Below are positions 16,770 to 26,562 of a stretch of 64,000 nucleotides of DNA, piece by piece. How positions within the stretch are numbered: position 1 is the stretch's first letter; each line of letters opens with the position of its first letter. The notes under the pieces were generated by a model. That model had not been told where the DNA came from. It was given only the letters and a program-made list of their open reading frames with translations, and made no database searches. Source of the stretch: Microbacterium sp. K24 (GTDB taxonomy: Bacteria; Actinomycetota; Actinomycetes; Actinomycetales; Microbacteriaceae); contig NZ_SSDJ01000107.1 in assembly GCF_004794465.1 (NCBI RefSeq), positions 42,172 to 106,171 on the forward strand. The letters are read 5' to 3'. Both the position numbers and the translations under genes were made by a program.

Positions 16770-17248
16770 GATGCGCTCTCCCGCCTGATGGTCACGATGC
16801 GCGGGGCATCGGCATCCAACTCCGACGGATCGACGTCACCGGCGCCGACGGGGCGTTCCAGCTCGATGTCCCACCACGCGTCGGCGAGCTCCTCGGCCAT
16901 GCCGCGTCCCCATTCGATGACGACCACCGAACGGGAGAGGTCGAGGTCGAGATCGTCGAGCTCGACGGCCGAGCCGAGCCGGTAGGCGTCGACGTGCACG
17001 AGCGGAGCGCGCCCGACCAGCGACGGATGCGTGCGGGCGATGACGAAGGTCGGACTCTGGACCGGTCCCCGGACGCCGAGGCCCTCGGCGAGCCCGCGCG
17101 TGAACGTGGTCTTCCCCGCGCCGAGCGGACCCGTGAGGATGAGCAGGTCGCCCGCGTCCAGCTGCTCGCCGATGCGCAGGCCGAGATCCTCCATCGCCTC
17201 CGCCGTCGCGATCTCATGCCTTCCGGTGAAGGCGGGATCGACGCTCAC
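16766..17248 (-). CDS. tsaE: t6A biosynthesis ATPase TsaE
   Basis: 160 aa. Walker A TGPLGAGKTTFTRGLAEGLGV (about residues 40-60) followed by VQSPTFVIARTH and HVDAYRL are the TsaE hallmarks. TsaE binds the TsaB-TsaD complex and its ATPase activity resets it. I choose the GTG at 17248, which overlaps the alr stop (GTGA); the frame stays open to 17323 but that extension lies within alr and shows no family similarity. Confidence 0.94.
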   Translation of the reverse strand: MSVDPAFTGRHEIATAEAMEDLGLRIGEQLDAGDLLILTGPLGAGKTTFTRGLAEGLGVRGPVQSPTFVIARTHPSLVGRAPLVHVDAYRLGSAVELDDLDLDLSRSVVVIEWGRGMAEELADAWWDIELERPVGAGDVDPSELDADAPRIVTIRRESAS

Positions 17249-18351
17249 GATGTCCGCCGGGGAACGCGAGGGCCGATGCGCGTGACGATCTCGTAGTCGA
17301 TCGTGCCCGCGGCATCCGCCCACTCTGCTGCCGACGGCACGCCCAGCGTCGGGTCGCCGAACAGCACGACCTCATCGCCGATCGAGACCGGGGTGTCGCG
17401 CACGTCGACCACGAACTGGTCCATCGCGACGCGCCCGACGTTCAGGAAGCGCCGGCCGGCGATCGAGACGGGGAGCTTCCCGGAGCCGCTGCGCGGCACG
17501 CCGTCGGCGTAGCCGAGCGGCACGAGCACGAGAGTGGTGTCGCGGTCCGTGCGGTGGTCGTAGCCGTACGAGACGCCGGTGCCGGCGCTCACGCGGCGCA
17601 CGGCGGCGATCGAGCCGCGCAGGGTCATCGCCGGACGCAGCCCGAGCTCGGCGGAGCTGCGGTCGTCGAACGGCGACAGCCCGTAGATGCCGATGCCGAC
17701 GCGCACCGCGTCGAGCCGCATCTCGGGCAGGTCGATCGCCGCAGCGGTCGCGGCGATATGACGGATCTCCGGCCGGATGCCGAAGGATGCCGCGGCCGCG
17801 ACACCCTCCTCGAAACGCGCGAGCGCCGCCCTGTCGTCTTCCGGGGAGGTGTTCGAGAGGTGGCTGAACAGTCCGACGATGCGGAGGCGTCCGATCCGTT
17901 CCAGCCGCGCGGCCTCGGCGAGCACCCGCGCCCAGTCTGCGGGAGCGATGCCGTTGCGCGAGAGACCGGTCTCGAACTTGAGGTGCACGGCCACCGGGCG
18001 ATCGACAGAGGCGGCGGCCCCTGCCGCCTCGAGCTGGTCGAAGGACGAGATGCCGACCTCGATGTTCTCGGCGGCGGCCTGCGTGAACCGCTCCCCCGGC
18101 GCGTGCAGCCACGCCATGATCGGCGCGTGCACGCCCTGCCGGCGCAGTTCCAGAGCCTCGGGGATCTCGGCGACACCGATCCTGGTGGCGCCGGCGGACA
18201 GCGCGGCGACGGCTGACGCGGCCGCCCCGTGCCCGTAGGCGTTCGCCTTGACGACGGCGATGACCTCGACGCCCGTGAGACGGCGGAAGTGCCGCACATT
18301 GTCGGCGATCGCGTCGAGATCGATGGTCGCTTCACGGAACGGGACGGTCAC
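17245..18351 (-). CDS. alr: Alanine racemase
   Basis: PLP enzyme of 368 aa that interconverts L- and D-alanine for peptidoglycan. The PLP lysine is in VIAVVKANAYGHGA (about residues 32-45), the catalytic Tyr region in GTGVSYGYDHRT and the LVPLGYADGVPR motif near 275-287. It overlaps acpS and tsaE by 4 bp each, in the conserved alr-tsaE order. Confidence 0.96.
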   Translation of the reverse strand: MTVPFREATIDLDAIADNVRHFRRLTGVEVIAVVKANAYGHGAAASAVAALSAGATRIGVAEIPEALELRRQGVHAPIMAWLHAPGERFTQAAAENIEVGISSFDQLEAAGAAASVDRPVAVHLKFETGLSRNGIAPADWARVLAEAARLERIGRLRIVGLFSHLSNTSPEDDRAALARFEEGVAAAASFGIRPEIRHIAATAAAIDLPEMRLDAVRVGIGIYGLSPFDDRSSAELGLRPAMTLRGSIAAVRRVSAGTGVSYGYDHRTDRDTTLVLVPLGYADGVPRSGSGKLPVSIAGRRFLNVGRVAMDQFVVDVRDTPVSIGDEVVLFGDPTLGVPSAAEWADAAGTIDYEIVTRIGPRVPRRTS

Positions 18352-18707
18352 AGCGGCGCTCCTTCGGCGACGACGAACGCGGCGGCGAGGCCGGCGTCGT
18401 GGGTGAGTGTCAGGTGAAGCGTGAGGATGCCGCGCTCCTCGACGACGGCGGCCGTCGAACCGGAGAGGACGAAGTGCGGTTTGCCCGAGGCCTCCGAGGC
18501 GATCTCGATCTCGGTCCAGTGCACGCCGTCCGAGCCGCCGAGCGCCTTGATCAGCGCCTCCTTGGCGGCGAATCTCGCAGCCAGCGACGGGAGGCGGAGC
18601 GTGCGTTCCGAAGCGGCGAAGAGTCGCTCCCGCAGACGTGGTGTCCGCTCCATGGTCCGCTCGAACCGCGGGATGTCCACGAGGTCGATGCCGGTCCCGA
18701 TGATCAC
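18348..18707 (-). CDS. acpS: Holo-acyl carrier protein synthase
   Basis: 119 aa phosphopantetheinyl transferase that activates the fatty-acid ACP with CoA. The N-terminal IIGTGIDLVDIPRFERTM (metal-binding Asp) and ARFAAKEALIKALGG (catalytic Glu/Lys helix) are diagnostic, as is LTLTHDAGLAAAFVVAE at the end. GTG start placed 6 nt after a TAGGCT box, so it is likely the leaderless first gene of the acpS-alr-tsaE-regulator transcript. Confidence 0.95.
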   Translation of the reverse strand: MIIGTGIDLVDIPRFERTMERTPRLRERLFAASERTLRLPSLAARFAAKEALIKALGGSDGVHWTEIEIASEASGKPHFVLSGSTAAVVEERGILTLHLTLTHDAGLAAAFVVAEGAPL

Positions 18708-18713
18708 CCGTTC

Positions 18714-18719
18714 AGCCTA
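18714..18719 (-). promoter_or_regulatory. -10 box of a probable leaderless promoter, acpS operon
   Basis: Minus-strand TAGGCT, 6 nt before the GTG start of acpS at 18707. Confidence 0.5.
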
Positions 18720-18798
18720 GCGAGCATGCTCGTGCGTTGAGCTGTTCGCGTGCGCTGAAAGAGCTCTTCGACCTGCGGGTGTGGCGGTCGGTCGGTTA

Positions 18799-18863
18799 AG
18801 ATCACGCCTGCAGGCTGGATCGGCCGTATCCGACCTGCAGATGTGATCTCGACCGGCAAACTG
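18799..18863. repeat. Palindromic repeat, upstream copy flanking a DUF559-type gene
   Basis: A 51-nt imperfect inverted repeat (18799-18849) with ends AGATCAC and GTGATCT and inner arms TGCAGG/CCTGCA, followed by CGACCGGCAAACTG (18850-18863). The right half (TCCGACCTGCAGATGTGATC and the next bases) is identical to the copy at 19814-19878. Further on, CAAACTG (18857-18863) pairs with CAGTTTG (18889-18895) just before the gene. Confidence 0.8.
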
Positions 18864-18961
18864 TCGGCGACCGTTTCTGCACAGCCCGCAGTTTGACGAC
18901 ATCCATCCACAACGGGCCGTCGGCGAGATCGGAGCGCGTCCGATTGTCGGATGCTCGGGAA

Positions 18962-19792
18962 ATGATGGATGCTGCCTATCTCCTCGTCCGGCTCGGGGGC
19001 ATCGCCCGCGGAAGCACCCTCCAGCAGTACGGATGCTCGCGGACGCACCTCGCCGCCGCGACCGCCGCCGGCAAGATCCGACGCCTGCGACAGGGCGTGT
19101 TCGCCCTGCCGACCCTGGATGCCGACATCGTGACAGCTGCGGAACACGGCGGCGCCCTCACCTGCGCGGCCGCCTTGCGTGCGCACGGCGTCTGGGTCCT
19201 CCCAGACCCGGATGGCCGGATCCACGTCTGGATGGGGCGGAGCGGCCGCCATCACCCGCACGACGGATGCTCGTGCAGCATCCACTACTCGCCCGGATCC
19301 GCCGGGCTCGGGCTCGCCCCCGTCGTCGCCTGCCTGATCCACGCGTACCGCTGCCTCGACGAAGAGGCCTTCTTCGCCGCGTACGAGTCCGCCTGGAACA
19401 TGCGGCTCCTCGGAGCCCACGATCGGGCCAGGATCCGCCGGGAGCTGCCATCCGCGGCTGCATGGCTGCTCGACCTCGCGCAGCCGGATGCGCAGAGTGG
19501 GCTCGAGTCTCTACTCAGACTGCGGCTGCACGTCCTCGGCATCCGACTCGACTGCCAGGTGCCCCTTCCCGGCGTCGGCAGAGTCGACTTCGTCGTCGGC
19601 GGGAGGGTCATCCTCGAGGCCGACGGCAAGGACAACCACAGTCACGCCAAGCGGCATGCCGACCTGCGACGGGATGCCGCGGCATCTGCTCTCGGGTATG
19701 AGACTCTGCGCTTCGACTACGCAATGATCGTGCACGACTGGCCCGCGGTCCTTGCGGCGATCCTGCCCGCCCTCGGCCGCGCCCGCTCATGA
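18962..19792 (+). CDS. DUF559/Vsr-like nuclease-fold protein with AbiEi-like N-terminus
   Basis: 276 aa from the ATG at 18962; TTG starts at 18944 (GGAG nearby) and 18893 are possible. The N-terminal 45 residues (RLGGIARGSTLQQYGCSRTHL...IRRLRQGVFALP) match the winged-helix AbiEi antitoxin-type domain common in actinobacteria. The C-terminal 95 residues fit the DUF559/MTES_1575-like branch of PD-(D/E)XK nucleases: GLESLLRLRL (helix with the first acid), GRVDFVVGGRVILEADGK (about 206-223, catalytic D and E-x-D/K) and LGYETLRFDYAMI. Function is unknown; nuclease activity is inferred from the fold. Repeats lie on both sides, and the gene sits between acpS and glmS, suggesting a mobile or selfish cassette. 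Confidence 0.75.
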   Translation: MMDAAYLLVRLGGIARGSTLQQYGCSRTHLAAATAAGKIRRLRQGVFALPTLDADIVTAAEHGGALTCAAALRAHGVWVLPDPDGRIHVWMGRSGRHHPHDGCSCSIHYSPGSAGLGLAPVVACLIHAYRCLDEEAFFAAYESAWNMRLLGAHDRARIRRELPSAAAWLLDLAQPDAQSGLESLLRLRLHVLGIRLDCQVPLPGVGRVDFVVGGRVILEADGKDNHSHAKRHADLRRDAAASALGYETLRFDYAMIVHDWPAVLAAILPALGRARS

Positions 19793-19799
19793 CGGAGCG

Positions 19800-19878
19800 C
19801 AGATTGCAGGTTCAGATCACGGATGCAGGTCGAAACCGGCATCTCCGACCTGCAGATGTGATCTCGACCTGCAAACTG
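19800..19878. repeat. Long palindromic repeat, downstream copy flanking the DUF559-type gene
   Basis: Two 33-nt arms (19800-19832 and 19846-19878) around a 13-nt loop, with about five mismatches. The arms contain TGCAGGT twice and AGATCAC once each. Positions 19814-19878 align without gaps to 18799-18863, with about eleven mismatches confined mainly to the left half. It begins 8 nt after the nuclease-like gene stop, so it may also terminate transcription. CCGGCAAACGATGACCGGCAA follows as a degenerate extra unit. Confidence 0.82.
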
Positions 19879-19927
19879 AGACAGCAGACCGGCAAACGAT
19901 GACCGGCAACGGCTGACGGCCGAACGT

Positions 19928-21775
<1,848 letters not shown>

Positions 21776-21781
21776 GGTTCA

Positions 21782-21787
21782 AAGATA
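21782..21787 (-). promoter_or_regulatory. -10 box of a probable leaderless promoter, glmS
   Basis: Minus-strand TATCTT followed by 6 nt (TGAACC) and ATG. There is no ribosome-binding site and no room for a glmS ribozyme-like leader from this promoter. Confidence 0.45.
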
Positions 21788-21850
21788 AGCGCGAACTTTT
21801 GCAAGTCGTCCGAACAATCGCGTGGCGGTGCCCGCGGGACAGCGCAGGAG

Positions 21851-22795
21851 TCAGAGCTTGCGGAGCAGGACGCTCTCGACGGTGTGGTCGGCGCCCTTGT
21901 TCAGCACCAGGCGCGCGCGGTGCTTGGTGGGCATCACGTTCTCGACGAGGTTCGGCATGTTGATCTCGTTCCAGTAGCCGAGCGCCGTCGTGATCGCCTC
22001 CTCGTCGGTGAGGTGCGCGAACACGTTGAAGTACGACGACGGGTTGCTGAAGGCGCCCTGACGCAGAGCGAGGAACCGGTCGACGTACCACTTCTCGATG
22101 TGCGAGGTGTCGGCGTCGACGAAGATCGAGAAGTCGAACAGGTCGCTGACCGCGACGTCGTTCGGCGCGGGCGGCGGCTGCAGCACGTTCAGTCCCTCGA
22201 CGATCACGACGTCGGGACGACGCACCACGACATGCGCGTCCGGCACGATGTCGTACCGCATGTGCGAGTAGAAGGGAGCCCGCACCTCGGGGGCGCCGCT
22301 CTTCACCTCGGTGAGGAACTCGAGGAGCGCGCGACGGTCGTACGACTCCGGGAACCCCTTGCGCTCCATCAGGCCGCGCCGCTCGAGCTCGGCGTTCGGG
22401 TAGAGGAAGCCGTCGGTGGTGACGAGCTCGACACGGGGAGTTCCCGGCCAGCGGCTCATCAGCTCGCGCAGCAGTCGGGCGATCGTCGACTTGCCCACGG
22501 CGACGGACCCCGCGACGCCGACGACGAACGGCGTCGTGGTGTCGTCCTCCTGCAGGAACGACGAGGTGGCGGCGCCGAGGCGCTTGGTGGAGGTGGCGTA
22601 GAGGCTGAGCAGCCGGCTCAACGGCAGGTAGACCTCGCGCACCTCGGTCATGCTCATCCGGTCGCCGATGCCGCGGACCTCGACGACCTCGGTCTCGCTC
22701 AGGGGCTGATCGAGGTCGGCCGCCAGCCGTGCCCATTCCGCGCGACCGATCTCACGGTACGGAGAAAGCGGCTGCGCGGAGTCGACGGTGGTCAC
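21851..22795 (-). CDS. coaA: Type I pantothenate kinase
   Basis: 314 aa, catalyses the first step of CoA synthesis. P-loop GVAGSVAVGKST at about residues 93-104; VTTDGFLYPN, KGFPESYD and HMRYDIVPDA are CoaA-specific. The GTG at 22795 gives the usual CoaA length and N-terminus (SPYREIGRAEWARLA); the open frame continues to 23446 but only as an antisense shadow of the phosphatase gene. A TACGAT box ends 6 nt before the GTG. Confidence 0.96.
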   Translation of the reverse strand: MTTVDSAQPLSPYREIGRAEWARLAADLDQPLSETEVVEVRGIGDRMSMTEVREVYLPLSRLLSLYATSTKRLGAATSSFLQEDDTTTPFVVGVAGSVAVGKSTIARLLRELMSRWPGTPRVELVTTDGFLYPNAELERRGLMERKGFPESYDRRALLEFLTEVKSGAPEVRAPFYSHMRYDIVPDAHVVVRRPDVVIVEGLNVLQPPPAPNDVAVSDLFDFSIFVDADTSHIEKWYVDRFLALRQGAFSNPSSYFNVFAHLTDEEAITTALGYWNEINMPNLVENVMPTKHRARLVLNKGADHTVESVLLRKL

Positions 22796-22801
22796 CCTTC
22801 C

Positions 22802-22807
22802 ATCGTA
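22802..22807 (-). promoter_or_regulatory. -10 box of coaA promoter, probable leaderless
   Basis: Minus-strand TACGAT, then GGAAGG and the GTG. GGAAGG could also serve as a Shine-Dalgarno if transcription started further upstream. Confidence 0.45.
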
Positions 22808-22819
22808 TCGGGGCACGAG

Positions 22820-22825
22820 TAGTCT
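22820..22825 (+). promoter_or_regulatory. -10 box of Ppx/GppA gene, probable leaderless
   Basis: TAGTCT followed by 6 nt and the GTG at 22832. Divergent from coaA within a 36-bp intergenic space. Confidence 0.5.
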
Positions 22826-22831
22826 CTTCCC

Positions 22832-23776
22832 GTGCGCCTGGGAGTCCTCGACATCGGTTCCAACACCGTCCACATGCTCGCCGCCGACGTCCGCCCCGGC
22901 GGTCGCCCGCTGGCGAAGACGAGCGACCGGACGGTGCTGCGCCTCATGCGCTATCTCACATCGGACGGCGCGATCTCGGAGGAGGGCGTGGTCGCGCTCG
23001 AGGCCGCGGTCGCCCAGGCCCGTCGCGTCGCGGAGACCGAGAAGGTCGACGAGCTGCTGGCGACGGCGACGAGCGCGGTACGTGACGCGCGCAACGGCGT
23101 CGAGGTCATCGCCCGCATCGAGGCCGCGCTGGGCCAGCCCCTGCAGGTGCTCGACGGCGAGACCGAGGCCGAGCTGACCTTCCTCGCGGTGCGCCGGTGG
23201 TTCGGCTGGTCGGCCGGGCAGCTGCTGCTCCTCGACATCGGAGGCGGCTCGCTGGAGATCGCGGCGGGTGCGGAGGAGATGCCGGATGCCGCGGCATCCG
23301 TCCCCCTGGGCGCGGGGCGCATGACCGTGCAGTTCCTGCCGAACGATCCGCCGGGCGAAGACGACGTCGAACGGCTGCGAGCCCATGCGAAGAAGACGCT
23401 CGCGGCCGTGCTGCCGCAGTTCATCGCCCTGCCGCGACCGGATCACGTCGTCGGGTCGTCGAAGGCGATCCGCTCACTCGCCCGCCTCGTCGGATACCCG
23501 GCGCCCGGCTGGTCCGGCAGCGACCGGATGCTTCTTCCCCGGGACTCGCTCGGGTCGTGGATCCCGCGCCTCGCACGGCTCCCGGCATCCGCTCGTCAGG
23601 AGCTGCCCGGCATCACGCCGGACAGAACGTTCCAGATCGTGGCGGCCGCAGTGTCGCTGCACGCGGCGATGACGGTGCTCGACCTCGAGGAGCTCGAGGT
23701 GTCGCCGTGGGCGCTGCGCGAAGGAGTGCTGCTGCGGTACATCGAGCAGCTGAACTGGAGCGGCACCCGAAACTGA
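22832..23776 (+). CDS. Ppx/GppA-family phosphatase
   Basis: 314 aa ASKHA-fold phosphatase. N-terminal phosphate-binding LGVLDIGSNTVHMLAAD, the catalytic acid region ATATSAVRDARNG, and LLLDIGGGSLEIAAG (about residues 131-145) define the family of exopolyphosphatases and pppGpp phosphohydrolases. It is at the short end of the family and lacks the C-terminal HD-like domain of E. coli Ppx, like other actinobacterial single-domain forms. Whether polyphosphate or (p)ppGpp is the substrate is not decidable here. Confidence 0.9.
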   Translation: MRLGVLDIGSNTVHMLAADVRPGGRPLAKTSDRTVLRLMRYLTSDGAISEEGVVALEAAVAQARRVAETEKVDELLATATSAVRDARNGVEVIARIEAALGQPLQVLDGETEAELTFLAVRRWFGWSAGQLLLLDIGGGSLEIAAGAEEMPDAAASVPLGAGRMTVQFLPNDPPGEDDVERLRAHAKKTLAAVLPQFIALPRPDHVVGSSKAIRSLARLVGYPAPGWSGSDRMLLPRDSLGSWIPRLARLPASARQELPGITPDRTFQIVAAAVSLHAAMTVLDLEELEVSPWALREGVLLRYIEQLNWSGTRN

Positions 23777-23799
23777 GAGCCGCGGTCGGGTGCGCTGGC

Positions 23800-23805
23800 T
23801 ACCAT
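23800..23805 (+). promoter_or_regulatory. -10 box of VanZ-like gene, probable leaderless
   Basis: TACCAT followed by 6 nt and ATG at 23812. Confidence 0.4.
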
Positions 23806-23811
23806 TGCGGC

Positions 23812-24285
23812 ATGTCCGCTCCCCCGATCACCCGCGCACGCACCGGCGCCGTGGTGGCGCGGGTGATGCTGGTCGGCTACCTGCTCTTCGTGGGTTTCAC
23901 GGTGTGGCTGCCGGCGGCCGTCTCGGCGAAGGTCACCGGCCTCGTCGGCATCATCGCCCGCTGGGTCGCGGATGCGGGCATCGCGTCGTACGCACGGAGC
24001 GCCTTCGTGTTGGAGATCCTCGCGAACGTGGCGCTCTTCGTGCCCATCGGCCTTCTCCTGGTTCTGGCGTGGCCACGTCTGCGGGTGTGGCAGGCCGTGC
24101 TGATCGGCGCATTGATGAGCGTCCTCATCGAGACGGTGCAAGGGGTGATGCCCTCGCGGTTCCCGACGCTCTCGGATGTGATCGCGAACACGACCGGCAC
24201 TCTCATCGGCGCGCTGATCGTGGCGATCATCCTCTCTCTCGCCGGAGTCGGCCGGCCGGCGACGACGCGTAGGCTGGCGGCGTGA
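23812..24285 (+). CDS. VanZ-like membrane protein
   Basis: 157 aa with four hydrophobic segments: LVGYLLFVGFTVWLP near the N-terminus, then EILANVALFVPIGLLLVL, AVLIGALMSVLIETVQ and GTLIGALIVAIILSLAG. The N-x-x-LF-P-G-LL and S-x-x-IE-x-x-Q pattern and DVIANTTGTLIG match the VanZ family (related to teicoplanin-resistance VanZ, biochemical role unknown). It overlaps the tyrosine phosphatase gene by 4 bp, though that gene also has its own -10 box. Confidence 0.85.
   Translation: MSAPPITRARTGAVVARVMLVGYLLFVGFTVWLPAAVSAKVTGLVGIIARWVADAGIASYARSAFVLEILANVALFVPIGLLLVLAWPRLRVWQAVLIGALMSVLIETVQGVMPSRFPTLSDVIANTTGTLIGALIVAIILSLAGVGRPATTRRLAA
24270..24275 (+). promoter_or_regulatory. -10 box of tyrosine phosphatase gene, probable leaderless
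   Basis: TAGGCT inside the end of the VanZ-like gene, followed by 6 nt and GTG at 24282. Confidence 0.45.
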
Positions 24286-25010
24286 ACGCGCACCATCAGG
24301 ACGGACCACCCTCCGGCATGAGCCGCAGAGAGTGGCGTGAGCAGCAGGACGCGGCACCGGAAGAACCCGCGGCGCTGCCCGATTTCCTCGGGGGGCCCGT
24401 CACCGCGGAGCAACCGCGATCGGCTCTGACGATCCTCACTGTGTGCACGGGCAACATCTGCCGTTCGCCGCTCGCCGAGGTGCTGCTGCGCACACGACTG
24501 GAGCCGCTCGGCGTGCGCGTGCACAGCGCGGGCACCCACGCCCTGGTCGGTCACGGCATGCCCGAGCCGGCGCTCGAGCTCGCCGTTCAGGCCGGAGCCG
24601 ATCCTGAGGCCGCCGCCGCGCATCACGCCCGCTACCTGGTCGAGCCGCTCCTGGCCGATGCCGACCTCATCCTCACGATGGCGCGCGAGCACCGGTCGCA
24701 CGTGGTGAAGATGATGCCGAATCGTCTGCGCCGCACGTTCACGATCCGCGAGTTCGCCCGGCTCGCCTCGACGCTCACCACGGAAGACGCACGCGCCGCT
24801 GCGGATGCCGCCGGGGGCTCGCCGCACGAGAGGCTGGCCGCCGTGCTGCGGGGCGTCGTCGACCAGCGCGGCCTGACGGCGTCGACGGCGGACGACGACG
24901 ATGTGATCGACCCCTATCGCCGTTCTCGCGAGACCTACGAGCGCTCCGCCTCGCAGCTCGTGCCCCCGCTCGACGAGGTCGAGCGGATCGTGCGCGTCGC
25001 GATCGGCTGA
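24282..25010 (+). CDS. Low-molecular-weight protein tyrosine phosphatase (Wzb-like)
   Basis: 242 aa. The phosphate-binding loop Cys55-TGNIC-Arg61-S and the general-acid Asp in DDVIDPYRRS (near residue 209) are the two signatures of the LMW-PTP family. It is longer than typical (about 150-180 aa), with some 48 extra N-terminal residues and an insertion of about 30 residues after IREFARL. It lies 94 bp upstream of the first BY-kinase gene, so it most likely dephosphorylates the tyrosine tail of that kinase (and perhaps the one at 53050), as Wzb does for Wzc. Confidence 0.9.
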   Translation: MNAHHQDGPPSGMSRREWREQQDAAPEEPAALPDFLGGPVTAEQPRSALTILTVCTGNICRSPLAEVLLRTRLEPLGVRVHSAGTHALVGHGMPEPALELAVQAGADPEAAAAHHARYLVEPLLADADLILTMAREHRSHVVKMMPNRLRRTFTIREFARLASTLTTEDARAAADAAGGSPHERLAAVLRGVVDQRGLTASTADDDDVIDPYRRSRETYERSASQLVPPLDEVERIVRVAIG

Positions 25011-25062
25011 GCCGAGCCTGCCCACGGCTGGCGGGCGTTCACCGTATGCTCATTGTCGTGTC

Positions 25063-25089
25063 TGCATCCCGAGTTCCCCACGGGATGCA
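25063..25089 (+). promoter_or_regulatory. 5'-UTR hairpin upstream of the first BY-kinase gene
   Basis: TGCATCCCG and CGGGATGCA form a perfect 9-bp stem with a 9-nt loop. It follows a likely -10 box TATGCT (25045-25050) by about 12 nt and precedes the ribosome-binding GAGGGG (25091-25096) and TTG start at 25105. It could stabilise the mRNA or control translation. Confidence 0.5.
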
Positions 25090-25104
25090 TGAGGGGATGA
25101 AGAG

Positions 25105-26562
25105 TTGGAACTGAGAGACTACGTGCGCATTCTGCGTGCGCACTGGATCGTGATCATCGTCGCCACGATCGTCGGAGCCGGAGCCGCCTTCGGCTGGAGC
25201 GCCCTGCAGCCCCGGGTGTACTCCGCCGACACCACCGGCATCGTCACCGCGGTGGGCGGCGACGGCACGAGCGGCAGCGCGCTGGTCGGCAACCAGCTCG
25301 CGCAGAGCCGCGTGAAGTCGTATCTCAATCTCGGCTCCTGGCGCGCGGTCGCCGAGCACGCGATCGACGAGCTCGACCTCGACACCTCCCCGGATGTGCT
25401 CGTCAACCACGTCACGGTCACGAACCCGGTCGACACCACCGCGCTGAAGGTCACCGCGACGGGCTCGACGCCCGAGTCGGCGCAGGACCTCGCGCAGGCG
25501 TGGCTCGACGGCATGGCGATCGAGATCGAGAAGCTCGAGGGGGGAACGTCGACGACGCCGGCGGCGATCTCGCTCATGGTGGGAGACTCGGCGCGACTGC
25601 CCACCGATCCGTCCTCGCCGAACACGCGGCTCAACATCATCATCGGCGCCCTCGTCGGTCTCGCGCTGGGTCTCGTCTACGCCTTCGTCCGTCACACCGT
25701 CGACCGCCGCGTGCGCCACCCGCGCGACATCGAGCGCGAGACCGGTGTCTCGGTGATCGGCACGCTCCCCCTCGAGAAGTCGATGGCCGACGAGCGTCAG
25801 GTGATCGACTTCTCGCTCGAGTCGCAGCACGGCGTCTCTCACCACACGATCGAGGCGATGCGCGAGCTGCGCACGAACCTCCAGTTCATCGACGTGGACA
25901 ACCCGCCTCGCGTCATCGTCGTGACGAGCTCTGTGCCCGGCGACGGCAAGTCCACCGTGTCGGTCAACCTGGCGTCCAGCCTCGCGGCGGCCGGACAGTG
26001 GGCCATCCTCATCGACTGCGACCTCCGGCGTCCGGTCATCGCCGACATCTTCGGCATGTCGCATGATGTCGGCCTCACCGACGTGCTCGCCGGACGTGCC
26101 GATCTGCAGGATGTGGCGCACCGGCCGTCGCGCGACGTTCCCCTGGCCGTCGTCGGCGCGGGTCGCATCCCGCCGAACCCGAGCGAGCTGCTGGGCTCGC
26201 ACCGCATGCGCGACTTCCTGGCCGAGATCAGCAAGTCCGCCATCGTGATCCTCGACTCGCCTCCCGTGCTGCCGGTGACGGATGCCGCGGTGCTGGCAGC
26301 CGGCGCCGACGGGGTGCTGATCGTCGTCTCGTCCGGCAAGACGACCTTCGACATGCTGCAGCGCGCGATCGACAACATCACCCGCACCACCGGGCGCGTG
26401 CTCGGCGTCGTGCTCAACCGCGTGCCCCGCAAGGGAGCGGAGTCGGCGTACTACGGCCGCGAGTACTACGGCGCCTACGAGCGGTACGCGCAGAACAAGG
26501 ACGAGTCCGACGCGCAGGATGAGGCCCCGGGCGTACGCCGCCGGGGCGCCGCTCAGGTCTGA
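25105..26562 (+). CDS. Wzz/BY-kinase fusion, copy 1 (Tyr-rich tail)
   Basis: 485 aa polysaccharide co-polymerase. A Wzz-type domain spans two membrane segments (about 12-32 and 175-195) with an outer loop between. The cytoplasmic tyrosine autokinase has Walker A SSVPGDGKSTVS (about 275-286), Walker A' ILIDCDLRRPV (about 301-311) and Walker B VILDSPPVLPVTD (about 380-392). The tail YYGREYYGAYERY (about 449-461) holds six tyrosines for autophosphorylation. TTG start with GAGGGG upstream. Its stop overlaps that of the convergent HprK-like gene by 10 bp. Confidence 0.92.
   Translation: MELRDYVRILRAHWIVIIVATIVGAGAAFGWSALQPRVYSADTTGIVTAVGGDGTSGSALVGNQLAQSRVKSYLNLGSWRAVAEHAIDELDLDTSPDVLVNHVTVTNPVDTTALKVTATGSTPESAQDLAQAWLDGMAIEIEKLEGGTSTTPAAISLMVGDSARLPTDPSSPNTRLNIIIGALVGLALGLVYAFVRHTVDRRVRHPRDIERETGVSVIGTLPLEKSMADERQVIDFSLESQHGVSHHTIEAMRELRTNLQFIDVDNPPRVIVVTSSVPGDGKSTVSVNLASSLAAAGQWAILIDCDLRRPVIADIFGMSHDVGLTDVLAGRADLQDVAHRPSRDVPLAVVGAGRIPPNPSELLGSHRMRDFLAEISKSAIVILDSPPVLPVTDAAVLAAGADGVLIVVSSGKTTFDMLQRAIDNITRTTGRVLGVVLNRVPRKGAESAYYGREYYGAYERYAQNKDESDAQDEAPGVRRRGAAQV

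Noticed and set aside
18893..18961. N-terminal extension of the DUF559-type protein from a TTG at 18893
   Set aside because: No ribosome-binding site, the first codons fall in the flanking repeat's inverted CAGTTTG, and the extension adds no family similarity; kept only as an alternative.
23279..23300. GGATGCCGCGGCATCC palindrome inside the Ppx/GppA gene as a regulatory site
   Set aside because: It lies in coding sequence and reflects the frequent Asp-Ala-Ala codon string GATGCCGCG seen many times in the window.
22796..23446. Upstream extension of CoaA
   Set aside because: It would run fully antisense through the Ppx/GppA gene and exceed the normal CoaA length by more than 200 residues.
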